Assembly (NCBI GenBank): GCA_029781865.1
Contig: JAKOVW010000081.1
Location: 124,001-188,000 of the forward strand
Reading direction: 5' to 3'
Source of the DNA: Bacteroidota bacterium
Lineage (GTDB): Bacteria > Bacteroidota > Bacteroidia > Chitinophagales > Saprospiraceae
DNA length: 64,000 bases
In this document: positions 16,916 through 25,589 of the stretch, one piece after another
Numbering within the stretch: position 1 is the first letter of the stretch
Layout: each line of letters opens with the position of its first letter
Notes under the pieces: model-generated
What the model was told of the DNA's origin: nothing
Databases searched by the model: none
What the model saw: the letters and a program-made list of their open reading frames with translations, nothing else
Translations under genes and position numbers: made by a program

Positions 16916-17029
16916 CTTGTAATTAATTAGAAATAAAATAGTTCTTCAAATTTATTTTGAGTTCAATCCGGTTCAACCGGGAAATCAATGATTGTCTTAA
17001 GCATCGCTTTTTACAACTACATCAAGACA

Positions 17030-17908
17030 TCAGGATGCTTTCTCTCTTTTCAATTTCCATCGTCTGTGTGTCCACAACCACAAATCAGGAGATTCCCTGA
17101 TTGCTGACTCTAATTTTCCGGCGAATGTATCAATCAATTGATTTTTTTCGAGCGCTTGCACGCCATCCCAGATTTGCACAAAAGTAACTTCATAATATCC
17201 TCTTCTCACTTTCCGGTAATGCGGGAACAACACAACCATTTTCATTTTTTGAGCAATGGCATTAATTCCAATATTGAATGCAGTATCCAGGTTGAAAAAT
17301 GGCGTCCAGTGCATCCCTGTATCTTTATGCGGACTTTGATCTGCAAGAAATAAAGTAAAGGTTTCGGTTTTTGCTGCAGAATAATTCAATAATGCTTTAT
17401 AACCACGGTTGGCCTCCACGGATTCGACTCCAAATCGTCCCCGGATCGTGTTGATTAACTGATTAAAGTATTGATTCGACAGCGGCAGGTAAAATGTTAC
17501 CACCTTAGGTTTTAGTACCAGGGGAAAAGAAGACATCCATTCCCAATTGCCTAAATGCCCCGAATACAAAATAAAACTTCTGTGCTGATCATGATATTGC
17601 TCAACAAGTTCCGGATTAATAATTTTTATTCTGCGCAATAATTGTTCGGGACTAATGCTCAACGCTTTTATGGCTTCGAAAATCAAATCACAAAAATGAT
17701 GATAAAACTTACTTTCATTGATTTTCAATTCGTTATCTGTCCATTCCGGAAAAGCCATCTTCAAATTCATCCGCACAACATCCTTCCGATATCCTACAAT
17801 CCTGTACATAAGCAGGTATAGAAGATCAGAAATGAAATAGAGTACATTTAACGGAAGCAGTGATAACAGATATACCGGTGCATATTTCAGTTTTTGTAAA
17901 AAGCTCAT
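17030..17908 (-). CDS. LpxL/HtrB-like lysophospholipid acyltransferase family protein
   Basis: This 292-residue membrane-associated protein resembles lipid A acyltransferases of the LpxL/HtrB family. The motif YSGHLGNWEWM contains the catalytic HxxxxE pattern (His, then Glu five residues later). It is followed by ESVEANRGYKALLNY, LFLADQSPHKDTGMHWTPFF and LWLWTHRRWK near the C-terminus, all typical of the family. It probably adds a secondary acyl chain to lipid A or a similar lipid at the inner membrane. A hydrophobic N-terminal segment (YLLSLLPLNVLYFISDLLYLLMY) provides the anchor. It stands as a single gene upstream of the S9 gene, 114 bases away. Confidence 0.9.
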   Translation of the reverse strand: MSFLQKLKYAPVYLLSLLPLNVLYFISDLLYLLMYRIVGYRKDVVRMNLKMAFPEWTDNELKINESKFYHHFCDLIFEAIKALSISPEQLLRRIKIINPELVEQYHDQHRSFILYSGHLGNWEWMSSFPLVLKPKVVTFYLPLSNQYFNQLINTIRGRFGVESVEANRGYKALLNYSAAKTETFTLFLADQSPHKDTGMHWTPFFNLDTAFNIGINAIAQKMKMVVLFPHYRKVRRGYYEVTFVQIWDGVQALEKNQLIDTFAGKLESAIRESPDLWLWTHRRWKLKREKAS

Positions 17909-17930
17909 TTTCTGAATAAAGTAAGGTTTA

Positions 17931-17990
17931 CCCGACCTTCAAACTTTTTTATCCTTATCCATAAAAATAAAATTATTGCTTAAGGTCGGG
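17931..17990. repeat. Inverted repeat upstream of the acyltransferase gene
   Basis: CCCGACCTT (17931-17939) and AAGGTCGGG (17982-17990) are perfect 9-base inverted arms separated by 42 bases. They lie between the acyltransferase start and the gene remnant upstream. They could be a looped regulatory site or the remains of a larger element. No direct target duplication was seen. Confidence 0.45.
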
Positions 17991-18028
17991 AAGCGTAAAG
18001 GTCTGCAAAAGCGCAAAAATAAGGAATG

Positions 18029-18290
18029 TTATTTCTTAAAATACCAGGCAAACCAGTCGGAGGAGATTCCTCCGCCAAAGTGAGATCAATGACTGCCGGT
18101 TTGATAAAATTCCAGGGGCAGGACCACCAATTGGCATTGTCCAATACACCCTGGCATGAAGTGAATATCGAAATCCCATGGATACGAGAAATCTTGCATT
18201 AAATGTTTCGAAATGGCCATGCCAGACGAAGAGGGCGGTAATCAGACTTGCCATGAGTGTATACATTAATCCGATCAATACAAAATTCAT
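18029..18290 (-). pseudogene. Frameshifted remnant of a small membrane protein gene
   Basis: Three reading frames must be joined to give a protein-like sequence. Frame A gives MNFVLIGLMYTLMASL and a membrane helix ending at FVWHGHFETF. Frame B continues with QDFSYPWDFDIHFMPG. Frame C gives VLDNANWWSCPWNFIKPAV. Frame B resumes as FGGGISSDWFAWYFKK before a TAA at 18031-18029. The span of 262 bases is not a multiple of three, which fits a net frameshift. A continuous frame-A reading (96 residues from 18326) exists but turns arginine-rich and unnatural in its second half. I do not recognise the family. Either the gene has decayed or the assembly has indel errors here. Confidence 0.55.
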
Positions 18291-18390
18291 ATTCACGTCG
18301 CTCCTGCTTTTATGATAAAACACCATGGTCCAGGGCTTACCTAATACTTGAGAAATCGATCTACTAATTAAGTTGAATTAAATAAACGCA

Positions 18391-18422
18391 AAAAAAAATC
18401 CGGAAAAACATTTTTCTCCGGA
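18391..18422 (-). terminator. Rho-independent terminator of the BlaI-M56-PDZ operon
   Basis: On the minus strand a TCCGG-AGAAAAA stem pairs with TTTTTCCGGA around a 2-base loop and is followed by eight consecutive T residues (18398-18391). It starts 55 bases after the stop of the PDZ gene. Confidence 0.8.
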
Positions 18423-18476
18423 CGTGTTAACTTTTTGGTTAATAGACTGTGCTACTAAAGCAATATAAAGAAAGAT

Positions 18477-19667
18477 TTACTCCACAATTATTTTCTGAGT
18501 CATGATCTTATCACCTTGAATGATTTTTAGAATCAAAGTACCCCTGGCATCATTTTTAATATCAATGTCTTTATTGTAAGTGCCATCGAAATTATCCAGT
18601 TTTTCAATGTAAATTTCTTTTCCACTTAAATCCATGACCTGAACCGTTGTTGGTACGGCAAGTCCTGAAAACCGGATTTTCATTTGTCCGTTATTTGGAT
18701 TAGGGCTTGCTGTCAGATACTCTACATTCAAAGATTGATTGCCATTTCTTCTTGCCATTTCTTCTTTGGCCTGCTGGTTAATTTTCTCAATGGTTTTAGA
18801 CTCTGCATCACCGGTTTCACTTGCTTTGTTATTTTGAATTCTCAATTGTCCCGGACCATTTTTAATGATGATCATTTTCTTTTTCCCATTTTCAGATTTC
18901 CCTAAACCTTGCAATTCCTTTTCCATCTGCTCCTGCATTTTTGGATTGAGATGCATATCTTTCATACACTTCGCCATTTCTCCGGGTTTGCAGCATTTCA
19001 TCATCGACATACAGGAAGGACTACATGATTTCATCTTCATCATTTCTTCCTTTCTTTCCTGTAAAGTCAATTTACTATTTTTAATTTTGGTTCCTCTGAG
19101 ATAGCTAACTTTCACTTTATCTCCGGGCTTATATTCAGATAACGCTTTGATTACTGCTTCAACATCTGATGTTTCCTTTCCATTTACAGATAAAAGAATA
19201 TCACCTTCCTGTAATCCTGCTTTTTCTGCTGCAGAACCTTCAAAAACTTCTGTTATCTGAGCACCATTGTCACCATCTACATTAGACAACTGTACTCCCA
19301 TTACAGCCTTATTAGGAGGAGTCACAGCTACTCTTTCTTCTTCCTGGCCTTCATGCCATTGCTTATGAAATTCTTCCGGATTAATAACGACATCCTCATT
19401 ACCTGCTCCGGGCGCAAATTCAATTTGATCTCCGTCTCTGACTATGACTTCAATATTGCGGTCATTTAATGATTCATCATTCCAATTTGCCGCATCAATC
19501 GTATCGATGGTTTCGTTTCGGCTTTCCTTTCCGTCGATGTTTTTGATGGTAATCTTTTTAACAATGATGTGGTTATTGGTTTTTTCGTTTGTTTGATTTT
19601 GAGCCTGGATAGAATAAACCAGACCAATCATCATGAATAAAATCAATGCATTTTTCATAATCCTCAT
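18477..19667 (-). CDS. Exported PDZ-domain protein with Met/Cys-rich segment and T9SS sorting domain
   Basis: This 396-residue protein has a signal peptide (cleaved after about residue 23, SIQAQ). A PDZ domain at about 118-205 has MGVQLSN, EGSAAEKAGLQEGDILLSVNG and a closing strand. A Met/Cys-rich stretch at 209-238 follows, with Cys215, 219, 225, 226 and 234 among many Met. A T9SS type A sorting domain is at about 318-396 (SPNPNNGQMKIRF, then GTLILKIIQG). The Met/Cys cluster resembles a soft-metal (for example copper) or redox site; this is inference. An in-frame ATG at 19658 is an alternative start. It is the last gene of the BlaI-M56 operon, 12 bases after M56, and a terminator follows. 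Confidence 0.87.
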   Translation of the reverse strand: MRIMKNALILFMMIGLVYSIQAQNQTNEKTNNHIIVKKITIKNIDGKESRNETIDTIDAANWNDESLNDRNIEVIVRDGDQIEFAPGAGNEDVVINPEEFHKQWHEGQEEERVAVTPPNKAVMGVQLSNVDGDNGAQITEVFEGSAAEKAGLQEGDILLSVNGKETSDVEAVIKALSEYKPGDKVKVSYLRGTKIKNSKLTLQERKEEMMKMKSCSPSCMSMMKCCKPGEMAKCMKDMHLNPKMQEQMEKELQGLGKSENGKKKMIIIKNGPGQLRIQNNKASETGDAESKTIEKINQQAKEEMARRNGNQSLNVEYLTASPNPNNGQMKIRFSGLAVPTTVQVMDLSGKEIYIEKLDNFDGTYNKDIDIKNDARGTLILKIIQGDKIMTQKIIVE

Positions 19668-19679
19668 TTTTATTTTTAA

Positions 19680-21170
19680 TTAATGTTTGTCAATAGATTG
19701 AATCCGGATATGTCCCGGGGTATTCCAGTCGGACTCAGTTTCGATAGAAGGTGCGTTTCTTGATTTGATAATAATATAGGTTTTGGTCTCCGATGGAGCG
19801 TAATATTTTATTTGCCTGGGAGTAATCCAATTACCGCCATTATTTGATTCATTACTATCCAACTCAGCATTCTTCGAAATTTCATAAATTATAGTCCTCC
19901 GGCTATTTCGTTCAGCTTTGATTTCTTTTTCGATCTGTTGTAGAATATCGGAATCATGAAATTCGTCTGCAAAGGCTATGGTTTCTTCATCACTTTCTTC
20001 TGAATTGACATTAGAATCTGTCGTATTCACACCTGTTTTACCTACCGGTTGAATATCATGAACCGGACTGGGCTTTGAGACCGGTCTGGGTGATTTACTA
20101 TTTGTAAGACAAACACTCAAAGCTTGTGGTTTTACCGGAAGATCTGTTTTCATCAAATTCGTTGCACAGATTTCAGTTGTATTTGCTAAAGGGAGAGAAA
20201 TTATCGAGTGGTTTTTTATAGAAACGGTCTCAAAAAATAATACACTCACTGCGACGGCAAAAAGAGCAATTCCGGAAGTAAATTCATTTTTTGAAGATTT
20301 TATTTTGAGCACCGATTCTATTCTTCTCTTCAGCTGTTTACGCTGTTGAAAAAATGGCAAAGTCAAAGCTGGAGTAAAACTAAATGTCTCTTCTATTTTC
20401 AAAATTAATTTGGCATATAAGATCGGCTCTTTGATATAATTGCATGCAGATGAATCTGCTTTCAATTCCCTCTCCAGTTTAATATGACTAATTAAAATGT
20501 GAACGGCTGGATTAAAATAAAAGAAAATTTCTGAAAAATGGATAAACAAGTTTACCCAATGATCACGGTTGAATACATGCGACAATTCATGGGCAAGAAT
20601 GCATTCTGCTTCCTTAATAGTCAGATGATTTATCCACGACGTTGGAATAATGATAACCGGTTTGATCACACCGGTAAGAAATGCGGAACCAACGCGGTCA
20701 CTATGTAATAGGACAATGGACTTATGAATGGAATAATATGCTTTTAATTGTTCAAATATCTCTATCCATTGTTTATTTAATATGGGTTTGGAACGGCTAA
20801 TGAGCCTGCGCAAATAAAAATGACTCAATAAAAATCTCAGGAAAAAGATCGTTGAACCCACCAGCCAGACAATAGTAACCCATTTTAATACTTCCGGTTT
20901 ATCCAGTATTTGTGCAAACAATGTATTAGGATAGGAACGAATATCGCCCTGAGTCCAGATTAAAATAAATGTGATCAGGCTGCTTGTACCCATTGCGATC
21001 AGGGCTGTCAGTGAGAGTATATAATTGAGAGCGGCTTTTTTGTTGAAAAGAACTTTCAGGATCCACAATAAAAACACAATAACAGCTCCCTGCCACAAGG
21101 AATGAATCAAAGTGGTTGCAAATGCTTCCTGTAAGGAAAGGTGCGCCGGTTGTATTAATGTATTCATCAA
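19680..21170 (-). CDS. M56-family membrane metallopeptidase (BlaR1/MecR1-like sensor)
   Basis: This 496-residue protein has four membrane segments in its first 300 residues and a zinc-peptidase motif HELSH at 194-198 in CILAHELSHVFNRDHW. Another membrane helix near 290-310 is followed by an extracytoplasmic tail of about 180 residues. BlaR1-type proteins sense a signal outside and cleave the partner BlaI repressor. The penicillin-binding sensor domain of BlaR1 is absent here, so the stimulus is not evidently a beta-lactam. Its start overlaps the BlaI stop by 4 bases (ATGA), showing translational coupling. The PDZ/T9SS protein gene follows. Confidence 0.9.
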   Translation of the reverse strand: MMNTLIQPAHLSLQEAFATTLIHSLWQGAVIVFLLWILKVLFNKKAALNYILSLTALIAMGTSSLITFILIWTQGDIRSYPNTLFAQILDKPEVLKWVTIVWLVGSTIFFLRFLLSHFYLRRLISRSKPILNKQWIEIFEQLKAYYSIHKSIVLLHSDRVGSAFLTGVIKPVIIIPTSWINHLTIKEAECILAHELSHVFNRDHWVNLFIHFSEIFFYFNPAVHILISHIKLERELKADSSACNYIKEPILYAKLILKIEETFSFTPALTLPFFQQRKQLKRRIESVLKIKSSKNEFTSGIALFAVAVSVLFFETVSIKNHSIISLPLANTTEICATNLMKTDLPVKPQALSVCLTNSKSPRPVSKPSPVHDIQPVGKTGVNTTDSNVNSEESDEETIAFADEFHDSDILQQIEKEIKAERNSRRTIIYEISKNAELDSNESNNGGNWITPRQIKYYAPSETKTYIIIKSRNAPSIETESDWNTPGHIRIQSIDKH

Positions 21171-21553
21171 ATTTGATTGCTTTCCAAATCTTTAATTAGT
21201 TTTTTAAGTTCGTCGATTTCCTGAGCGGAAGCTTTGTAATTTCCCAAAGTCTGCACAACCATTTCCATCGGCGATCCTTCAAAAACCTGGTCGATCATAT
21301 CCCTGACATAATTTTTCTTAACCTGTTGTTCTTTAATTGCCGCCTTATAGATATGCAGTTTGCCTTCTGCTTCACGCACACAAAATCCTTTATCGAGCAT
21401 GATTTGCAACATTTTAAGCGAAGTGGTATACCCCACTTCCTTCTTTTCATTCATTATTTCATTAACCCGTTTGACCGTACATGGTCCATAATGCCATAGA
21501 ATCTGAAGTATTTCCAATTCGCCTTCTGTGGGTTTATTTACATATTTATTCAT
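21167..21553 (-). CDS. BlaI/MecI/CopY-family transcriptional repressor
   Basis: This 128-residue winged-helix repressor begins PTEGELEILQILWHYGPCTVKRVNEIM and contains GYTTSLKMLQIMLDKGFCVRE, the DNA-recognition wing typical of BlaI/MecI. The C-terminal part provides dimerisation and the cleavage site used by the M56 partner. It is expected to repress its own operon (BlaI, M56, PDZ) until cleaved. It is the first gene of that operon. CopY relatives in the same family sense copper, which fits the Met/Cys-rich segment in the third gene, but no CopY-type Cys motif is seen here. Confidence 0.93.
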   Translation of the reverse strand: MNKYVNKPTEGELEILQILWHYGPCTVKRVNEIMNEKKEVGYTTSLKMLQIMLDKGFCVREAEGKLHIYKAAIKEQQVKKNYVRDMIDQVFEGSPMEMVVQTLGNYKASAQEIDELKKLIKDLESNQI

Positions 21554-21927
21554 GAGTCCTTACAATAACTAATGGTGAGACAAAAATTAAAACCAGAATG
21601 CAAATCTACGAATGATTTCGTATATTTAATATTTATTTAACTAATTGAATGGGGTTTCCATGCTAAATGAGCAGATTCAGATTTATTGATTATTGGGAAA
21701 TTAAATTTTGCAATTAACAGAATTAAAGAAAATAACATCAGTAATTCCTACTAATTAAAGTATTTACAAAATTTTGTTTGTAATAGATACAATTTCCATA
21801 AGGTATAAATCCGGTTCTTCCAGAAGTCTTATTTACAAGACTGTCTGAAAATACTGATAAGCAAATGCTACATAAGCAATGGCTTATAGGATTAGAATTC
21901 TACAAACCGCTTGTATTAATGCCCGGT
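21554..21927. other. 374-base intergenic region upstream of the BlaI operon
   Basis: This AT-rich gap must contain the BlaI operon promoter near its left end and the 3' region of the large T9SS gene at its right end. A small hairpin, ATAAGC-AATG-GCTTAT (21872-21887), is present without a T-run. A TAATTTTTG stretch about 40 bases before the BlaI start, on the minus strand, is one base too long for the -7 consensus. No gene was found. Confidence 0.5.
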
Positions 21928-24531
21928 CTAATTCTTTTCAAACGGATAATTTTCAACTCCTGTCCTTGTAATGGATTGTATCGTATACCAACCGCCCGGA
22001 AGCATGGATACGTTTACCTTATCCGATAATACCGGAAGTTGTTTAATCAATTTACCCTGTGAGTCCATCAGATATAATTTTTCAATTTTTGATGGATCTT
22101 TTAAGTCTATAAAAATATAATCTCTGGTAGGGCTAGGGTATAATTCCAAACTAAGCTGTTTTGCAACCTGAGTTGTAAATGTCTTTACCGGTACTGTAAT
22201 ATTTATGACCGATTGACAACCATGCGCGTCTGTAATCGTCAGATTGTAATTACCTGCTGCCAATGAATCCAATTTGGCTCCCGGAATGGAATAGGAATAT
22301 GGAGCAGTTCCTCCGGTTATTGCAAGATTCACAATTCCCCCGTTCATTTTTCCCGGATCTGCAGGTCTGATAGTAAAGTTTGCTTTGAGTTCGGCAGGTT
22401 GTGTCAGATCAAAATTATAAATTCTATCCGTGCTTTTTGCAGAAGTGATTTTTACAGAATAGTTTCCGGCAGGCATATTCGTTAATTTGTTTGAAGTTCC
22501 TCCGGTATTCCATTGAAATTTAAACGGGTCAGCACCCTGCAAATCCAAAATTTCAATAGAACCGGTTCCACCAAAACATTTAATTGAATCAATTTTCACT
22601 TGTGTGATATTTGGAATGCTACATTCGAAGCTTATGCTTTTACAGATTTGATCATTTTCGCAATCTCCTTCAGCGAATAAACAAACATTCTGGGGATTTT
22701 TACTGCAATCCAATACAACATCAGCCTCAGATGAAACCAGTGTATCTTTTCCGATAATCCATTCTACTTTTCTTACATTTTTAGAAACTGACTTCAGGTG
22801 AATGAATTCAAAATCTTTCGTGTATGTAAAATCTGCCACCGGCGAAGACTGGTTAATCTTACTGATCGTATCTCTGATGCCTGCGGATAAATTATAAAAA
22901 TTACCACTGGCATTGGATTCAAGTTTAACTGCCCGTACCATGTATTCATAAGTAAAACCGTTAGGAACACATAAGTCTTTAAATACAGTATCCTTAACAT
23001 TTTTTGCAATTACATCAAAAATGGTATTGCCTACTATTTTGCGGTAAACGTAATAACCATTAGTTGCATCCGGAGATGGTTGCCATCTGACATCGATATG
23101 AGGTCCTGCTTCCGTTAATTTAAGAGAAGGAACCGCAGGTATTGGGTAAAGTGTTAAACTCGGATCGCCCATTAATGCCATATGCACTCCGCGGGCTGCA
23201 TAACCGGCATTATAAAGCGTTGAATTATTCATGCTAAGCCGGGTACAATATCCAATATGATCACCCAAGGCCATATGATGGATCACCCAATGCGGGCGAC
23301 CAGACCAGGCATTGGTAAGTATGGTACCACTTCCCAAAGCAGATCTCAAAAAATTGTTTGCACTGTCCCAATCTCCAAAATAACTTCCAAACAAAAATGT
23401 AAAAACGGTTTGCAGACTATCCACTGCCATATTTTGTGTAGTGGAAATACCACCTGCGCCTTCATACCAGCCACCGCCGGAACCATATGAACAGAGATAT
23501 GATTTTTTTAGTAAGCTATCTCTGTAATTTCCATATTCGACATTGACCGGATTGAAAAATACGGAATAGTTTTTTATTCCGGTTTGACCGAAGGCTTCTC
23601 CCTGAAAATTGAAATTATCCAATACTGTAGCTCTTTTCACCGCCATAATTTGTCCGGTTCGCCACTTGTGATCTTTATTAAGGTAAGCTCTGGTCAATTC
23701 CACTTCATTTCTTGAAAATGCCGGTAAATTTGAAAAATCAACCCGACCTACTTCTAAATCAGCATCACTTGGTAATTCGCTCTGATCAAATTTTCCATCA
23801 CCGGGTACATTTTGATTTTCTGTTCTGGAAGCAGTCACTGCATTATCTACATTCACGTCAGTCCAGCTTCCATCAATATCGGCATAATAAGTGTCTGCCG
23901 GCCAGGCACCCTGATGATCCGGATGACCATCCGGATTAAGATTGCCGGAGTACGGTACTTTAACATGTCCAAGAATAAACACCGTTTTCAAATCCGGATT
24001 GGCAGTTTTGACATCTGATATTTTTTTACGTATGTCTGCTACTTTATTTTTATAAGTCGGAACATAAGTAATTACATTCCAGGCTTCATTTGCCAGGTCA
24101 GCCTTTAACGTAGTGATCTCCGTTTTCAACCTGGCATTTATAGTACTATCGATTAATAACAGAATACTTCCTTTCCATTCGGTTGGAGCAAGTTTCATGG
24201 CCGAATACACATAACCAAATCCATTGCCCAAAGGACTGGTTTTTGATACCCGGTATTCATAAGCTGTACCGACTGCGACATTATTATCAACGTATCTCGA
24301 AGAGTCTTTTGAAATAGTAGCAATAACATTTCCCCAGGCCGTAGCTGATTTTGCCTTTTTAAATATAAAATAGTTGGTAGCATCCGGGTCCTTGAGCCAG
24401 TTTAAGGTTAACCTGGCCGGTAACTCTGAGGTATCCACCCAAATTTGTACAGATGATTTGATGCTGTAATTTTGGCTATAAGCAGCAGTCATAATGAGGT
24501 AAATCGCAATGAAAAGTATTGAACGAATCAT
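21928..24531 (-). CDS. Large T9SS cargo with a possible C25/caspase-like domain and SprB-like repeats
   Basis: This 867-residue protein has a signal peptide (MIRSILFIAIYLIMTAAYSQ). An upstream ATG at 24597 is in frame but precedes it by 22 residues. A fibronectin-III-like domain (about 30-130) is followed by a region resembling the gingipain (peptidase C25) fold: GSILLLIDSTI, TVFILGHVKVPYSG with a His in the expected place, and later LCSYGSGGGW with a Cys. A second Fn3-like domain, two SprB-like repeats (CFGGTGSIEI and GGTAPYSYSIPG with PAGNYSV/AAGNYNL) and a T9SS type A sorting domain (YPSPTRDYIFIDL) follow. Proteolytic activity is only suggested. A beta-barrel gene lies upstream on the same strand. 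Confidence 0.72.
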   Translation of the reverse strand: MIRSILFIAIYLIMTAAYSQNYSIKSSVQIWVDTSELPARLTLNWLKDPDATNYFIFKKAKSATAWGNVIATISKDSSRYVDNNVAVGTAYEYRVSKTSPLGNGFGYVYSAMKLAPTEWKGSILLLIDSTINARLKTEITTLKADLANEAWNVITYVPTYKNKVADIRKKISDVKTANPDLKTVFILGHVKVPYSGNLNPDGHPDHQGAWPADTYYADIDGSWTDVNVDNAVTASRTENQNVPGDGKFDQSELPSDADLEVGRVDFSNLPAFSRNEVELTRAYLNKDHKWRTGQIMAVKRATVLDNFNFQGEAFGQTGIKNYSVFFNPVNVEYGNYRDSLLKKSYLCSYGSGGGWYEGAGGISTTQNMAVDSLQTVFTFLFGSYFGDWDSANNFLRSALGSGTILTNAWSGRPHWVIHHMALGDHIGYCTRLSMNNSTLYNAGYAARGVHMALMGDPSLTLYPIPAVPSLKLTEAGPHIDVRWQPSPDATNGYYVYRKIVGNTIFDVIAKNVKDTVFKDLCVPNGFTYEYMVRAVKLESNASGNFYNLSAGIRDTISKINQSSPVADFTYTKDFEFIHLKSVSKNVRKVEWIIGKDTLVSSEADVVLDCSKNPQNVCLFAEGDCENDQICKSISFECSIPNITQVKIDSIKCFGGTGSIEILDLQGADPFKFQWNTGGTSNKLTNMPAGNYSVKITSAKSTDRIYNFDLTQPAELKANFTIRPADPGKMNGGIVNLAITGGTAPYSYSIPGAKLDSLAAGNYNLTITDAHGCQSVINITVPVKTFTTQVAKQLSLELYPSPTRDYIFIDLKDPSKIEKLYLMDSQGKLIKQLPVLSDKVNVSMLPGGWYTIQSITRTGVENYPFEKN

Positions 24532-24606
24532 AGTTAATAATTTAGAAGGAAAGTTAGGGAGATTTATGGAGTTTACATAAATATCAAGCGGATACATTCC
24601 CGATTT

Positions 24607-25512
24607 CTACCAATTCTCTTTTATTCCGGAATTCTTTGAAAAATAACCGAAATTATACTGAATGCCGGCTGAAATACGCATAGGCTTAAAGACCTGAAAG
24701 TTGCCTGTTGAGAATAAATTATTGGAACGATTGTCAAATACATTACTCCAGGTTTTAGCAATACCCAAATTCAGATGAATCTGATTCGTTATTACTAATC
24801 CTAGAGTACCGCTCAGCCCTAACTGGATGTTTGCAAAGCGGATTCCGGAATTATTTTCTTCTACACGGATATAATACTTGCAAATGGTTTTGCCATTCTC
24901 TATCCGCATGGAGCTTGAATAATACTCCTGCCTGGTAAAAGTATAAAGAGGAGTTTGCATATACACACCTCCATCCAGATACAATTTTCCGGGAATAATT
25001 TTAACTGAAACTTCAAGCGGCACAGTCAGATTGAGCATCTTGTATTTAATTCCATTCTGTAACGGGCCCAAATCTGAAATTGAATTTTCATAATAGTCAC
25101 AATGATATACATTGATTATATTCCGTTTATAGGCAATTGTATCCGTGCTTGTTATGACCAGACGAGATGAAATATATTTCATCTCTCCCTGGAACGAAAA
25201 AAACTCAGTTAGCAAACCAGTTCCAAGTGAAATCCGGTCCGAAATGTCTAAATGAAGTTTAGCTCCGGCGCTAAATCCAGGGGATGTTTTATAATCCGTA
25301 CTGGTTACACTCTGTTCAATCGCCGTTTGACTTATCGCCATGGAATCATTCAGAATATTCAAAAGATTAATCTGTTCTTCCCGATATTGCTGTTCTTCAT
25401 ACGGTGGAAGGTAATTCACTGAACCCTGTACACTAAACCAGATTTGCTGGCAATTGATGTATGAGTTGATTGACAGAATGATGATAAGTGCTGAAACTAT
25501 TCTTTGCAACAT
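24607..25512 (-). CDS. Outer-membrane beta-barrel protein (PorT/OMP_b-brl-like)
   Basis: This 301-residue protein has a signal peptide (MLQRIVSALIIILSINSYINC) and alternating amphipathic beta-strands: LHLDISDRISLGTGLLTEF, YKMLNLTVPLEVSVKI, GKLYLDGGVYMQTPLY and a final MRISAGIQYNFGYF. These features suit a small 8- to 10-stranded barrel of the family found throughout Bacteroidota. A possible lipobox Cys at residue 21 makes lipidation an alternative. The function cannot be assigned. It sits 75 bases upstream of the large T9SS gene and 77 bases after the repeat-protein gene, all on the same strand. Confidence 0.75.
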   Translation of the reverse strand: MLQRIVSALIIILSINSYINCQQIWFSVQGSVNYLPPYEEQQYREEQINLLNILNDSMAISQTAIEQSVTSTDYKTSPGFSAGAKLHLDISDRISLGTGLLTEFFSFQGEMKYISSRLVITSTDTIAYKRNIINVYHCDYYENSISDLGPLQNGIKYKMLNLTVPLEVSVKIIPGKLYLDGGVYMQTPLYTFTRQEYYSSSMRIENGKTICKYYIRVEENNSGIRFANIQLGLSGTLGLVITNQIHLNLGIAKTWSNVFDNRSNNLFSTGNFQVFKPMRISAGIQYNFGYFSKNSGIKENW

Positions 25513-25589
25513 TTTTTATGCTTTTACGAACACAATCATTTCTTATATAATTTAATATCTGAGAAATCAAAAGTGTCTTTCATTTTCTG

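Noticed and set aside
17931-17990. Inverted repeat considered as insertion-sequence ends
   Set aside because: The arms are 9 bases and only 42 bases apart, with no transposase and no visible target duplication.
18036-18326. Uninterrupted 96-codon reading as a normal gene
   Set aside because: The second half is unnatural (WRRNLLRLVCLVF), while other frames give protein-like sequence, so a frameshifted remnant is more likely.
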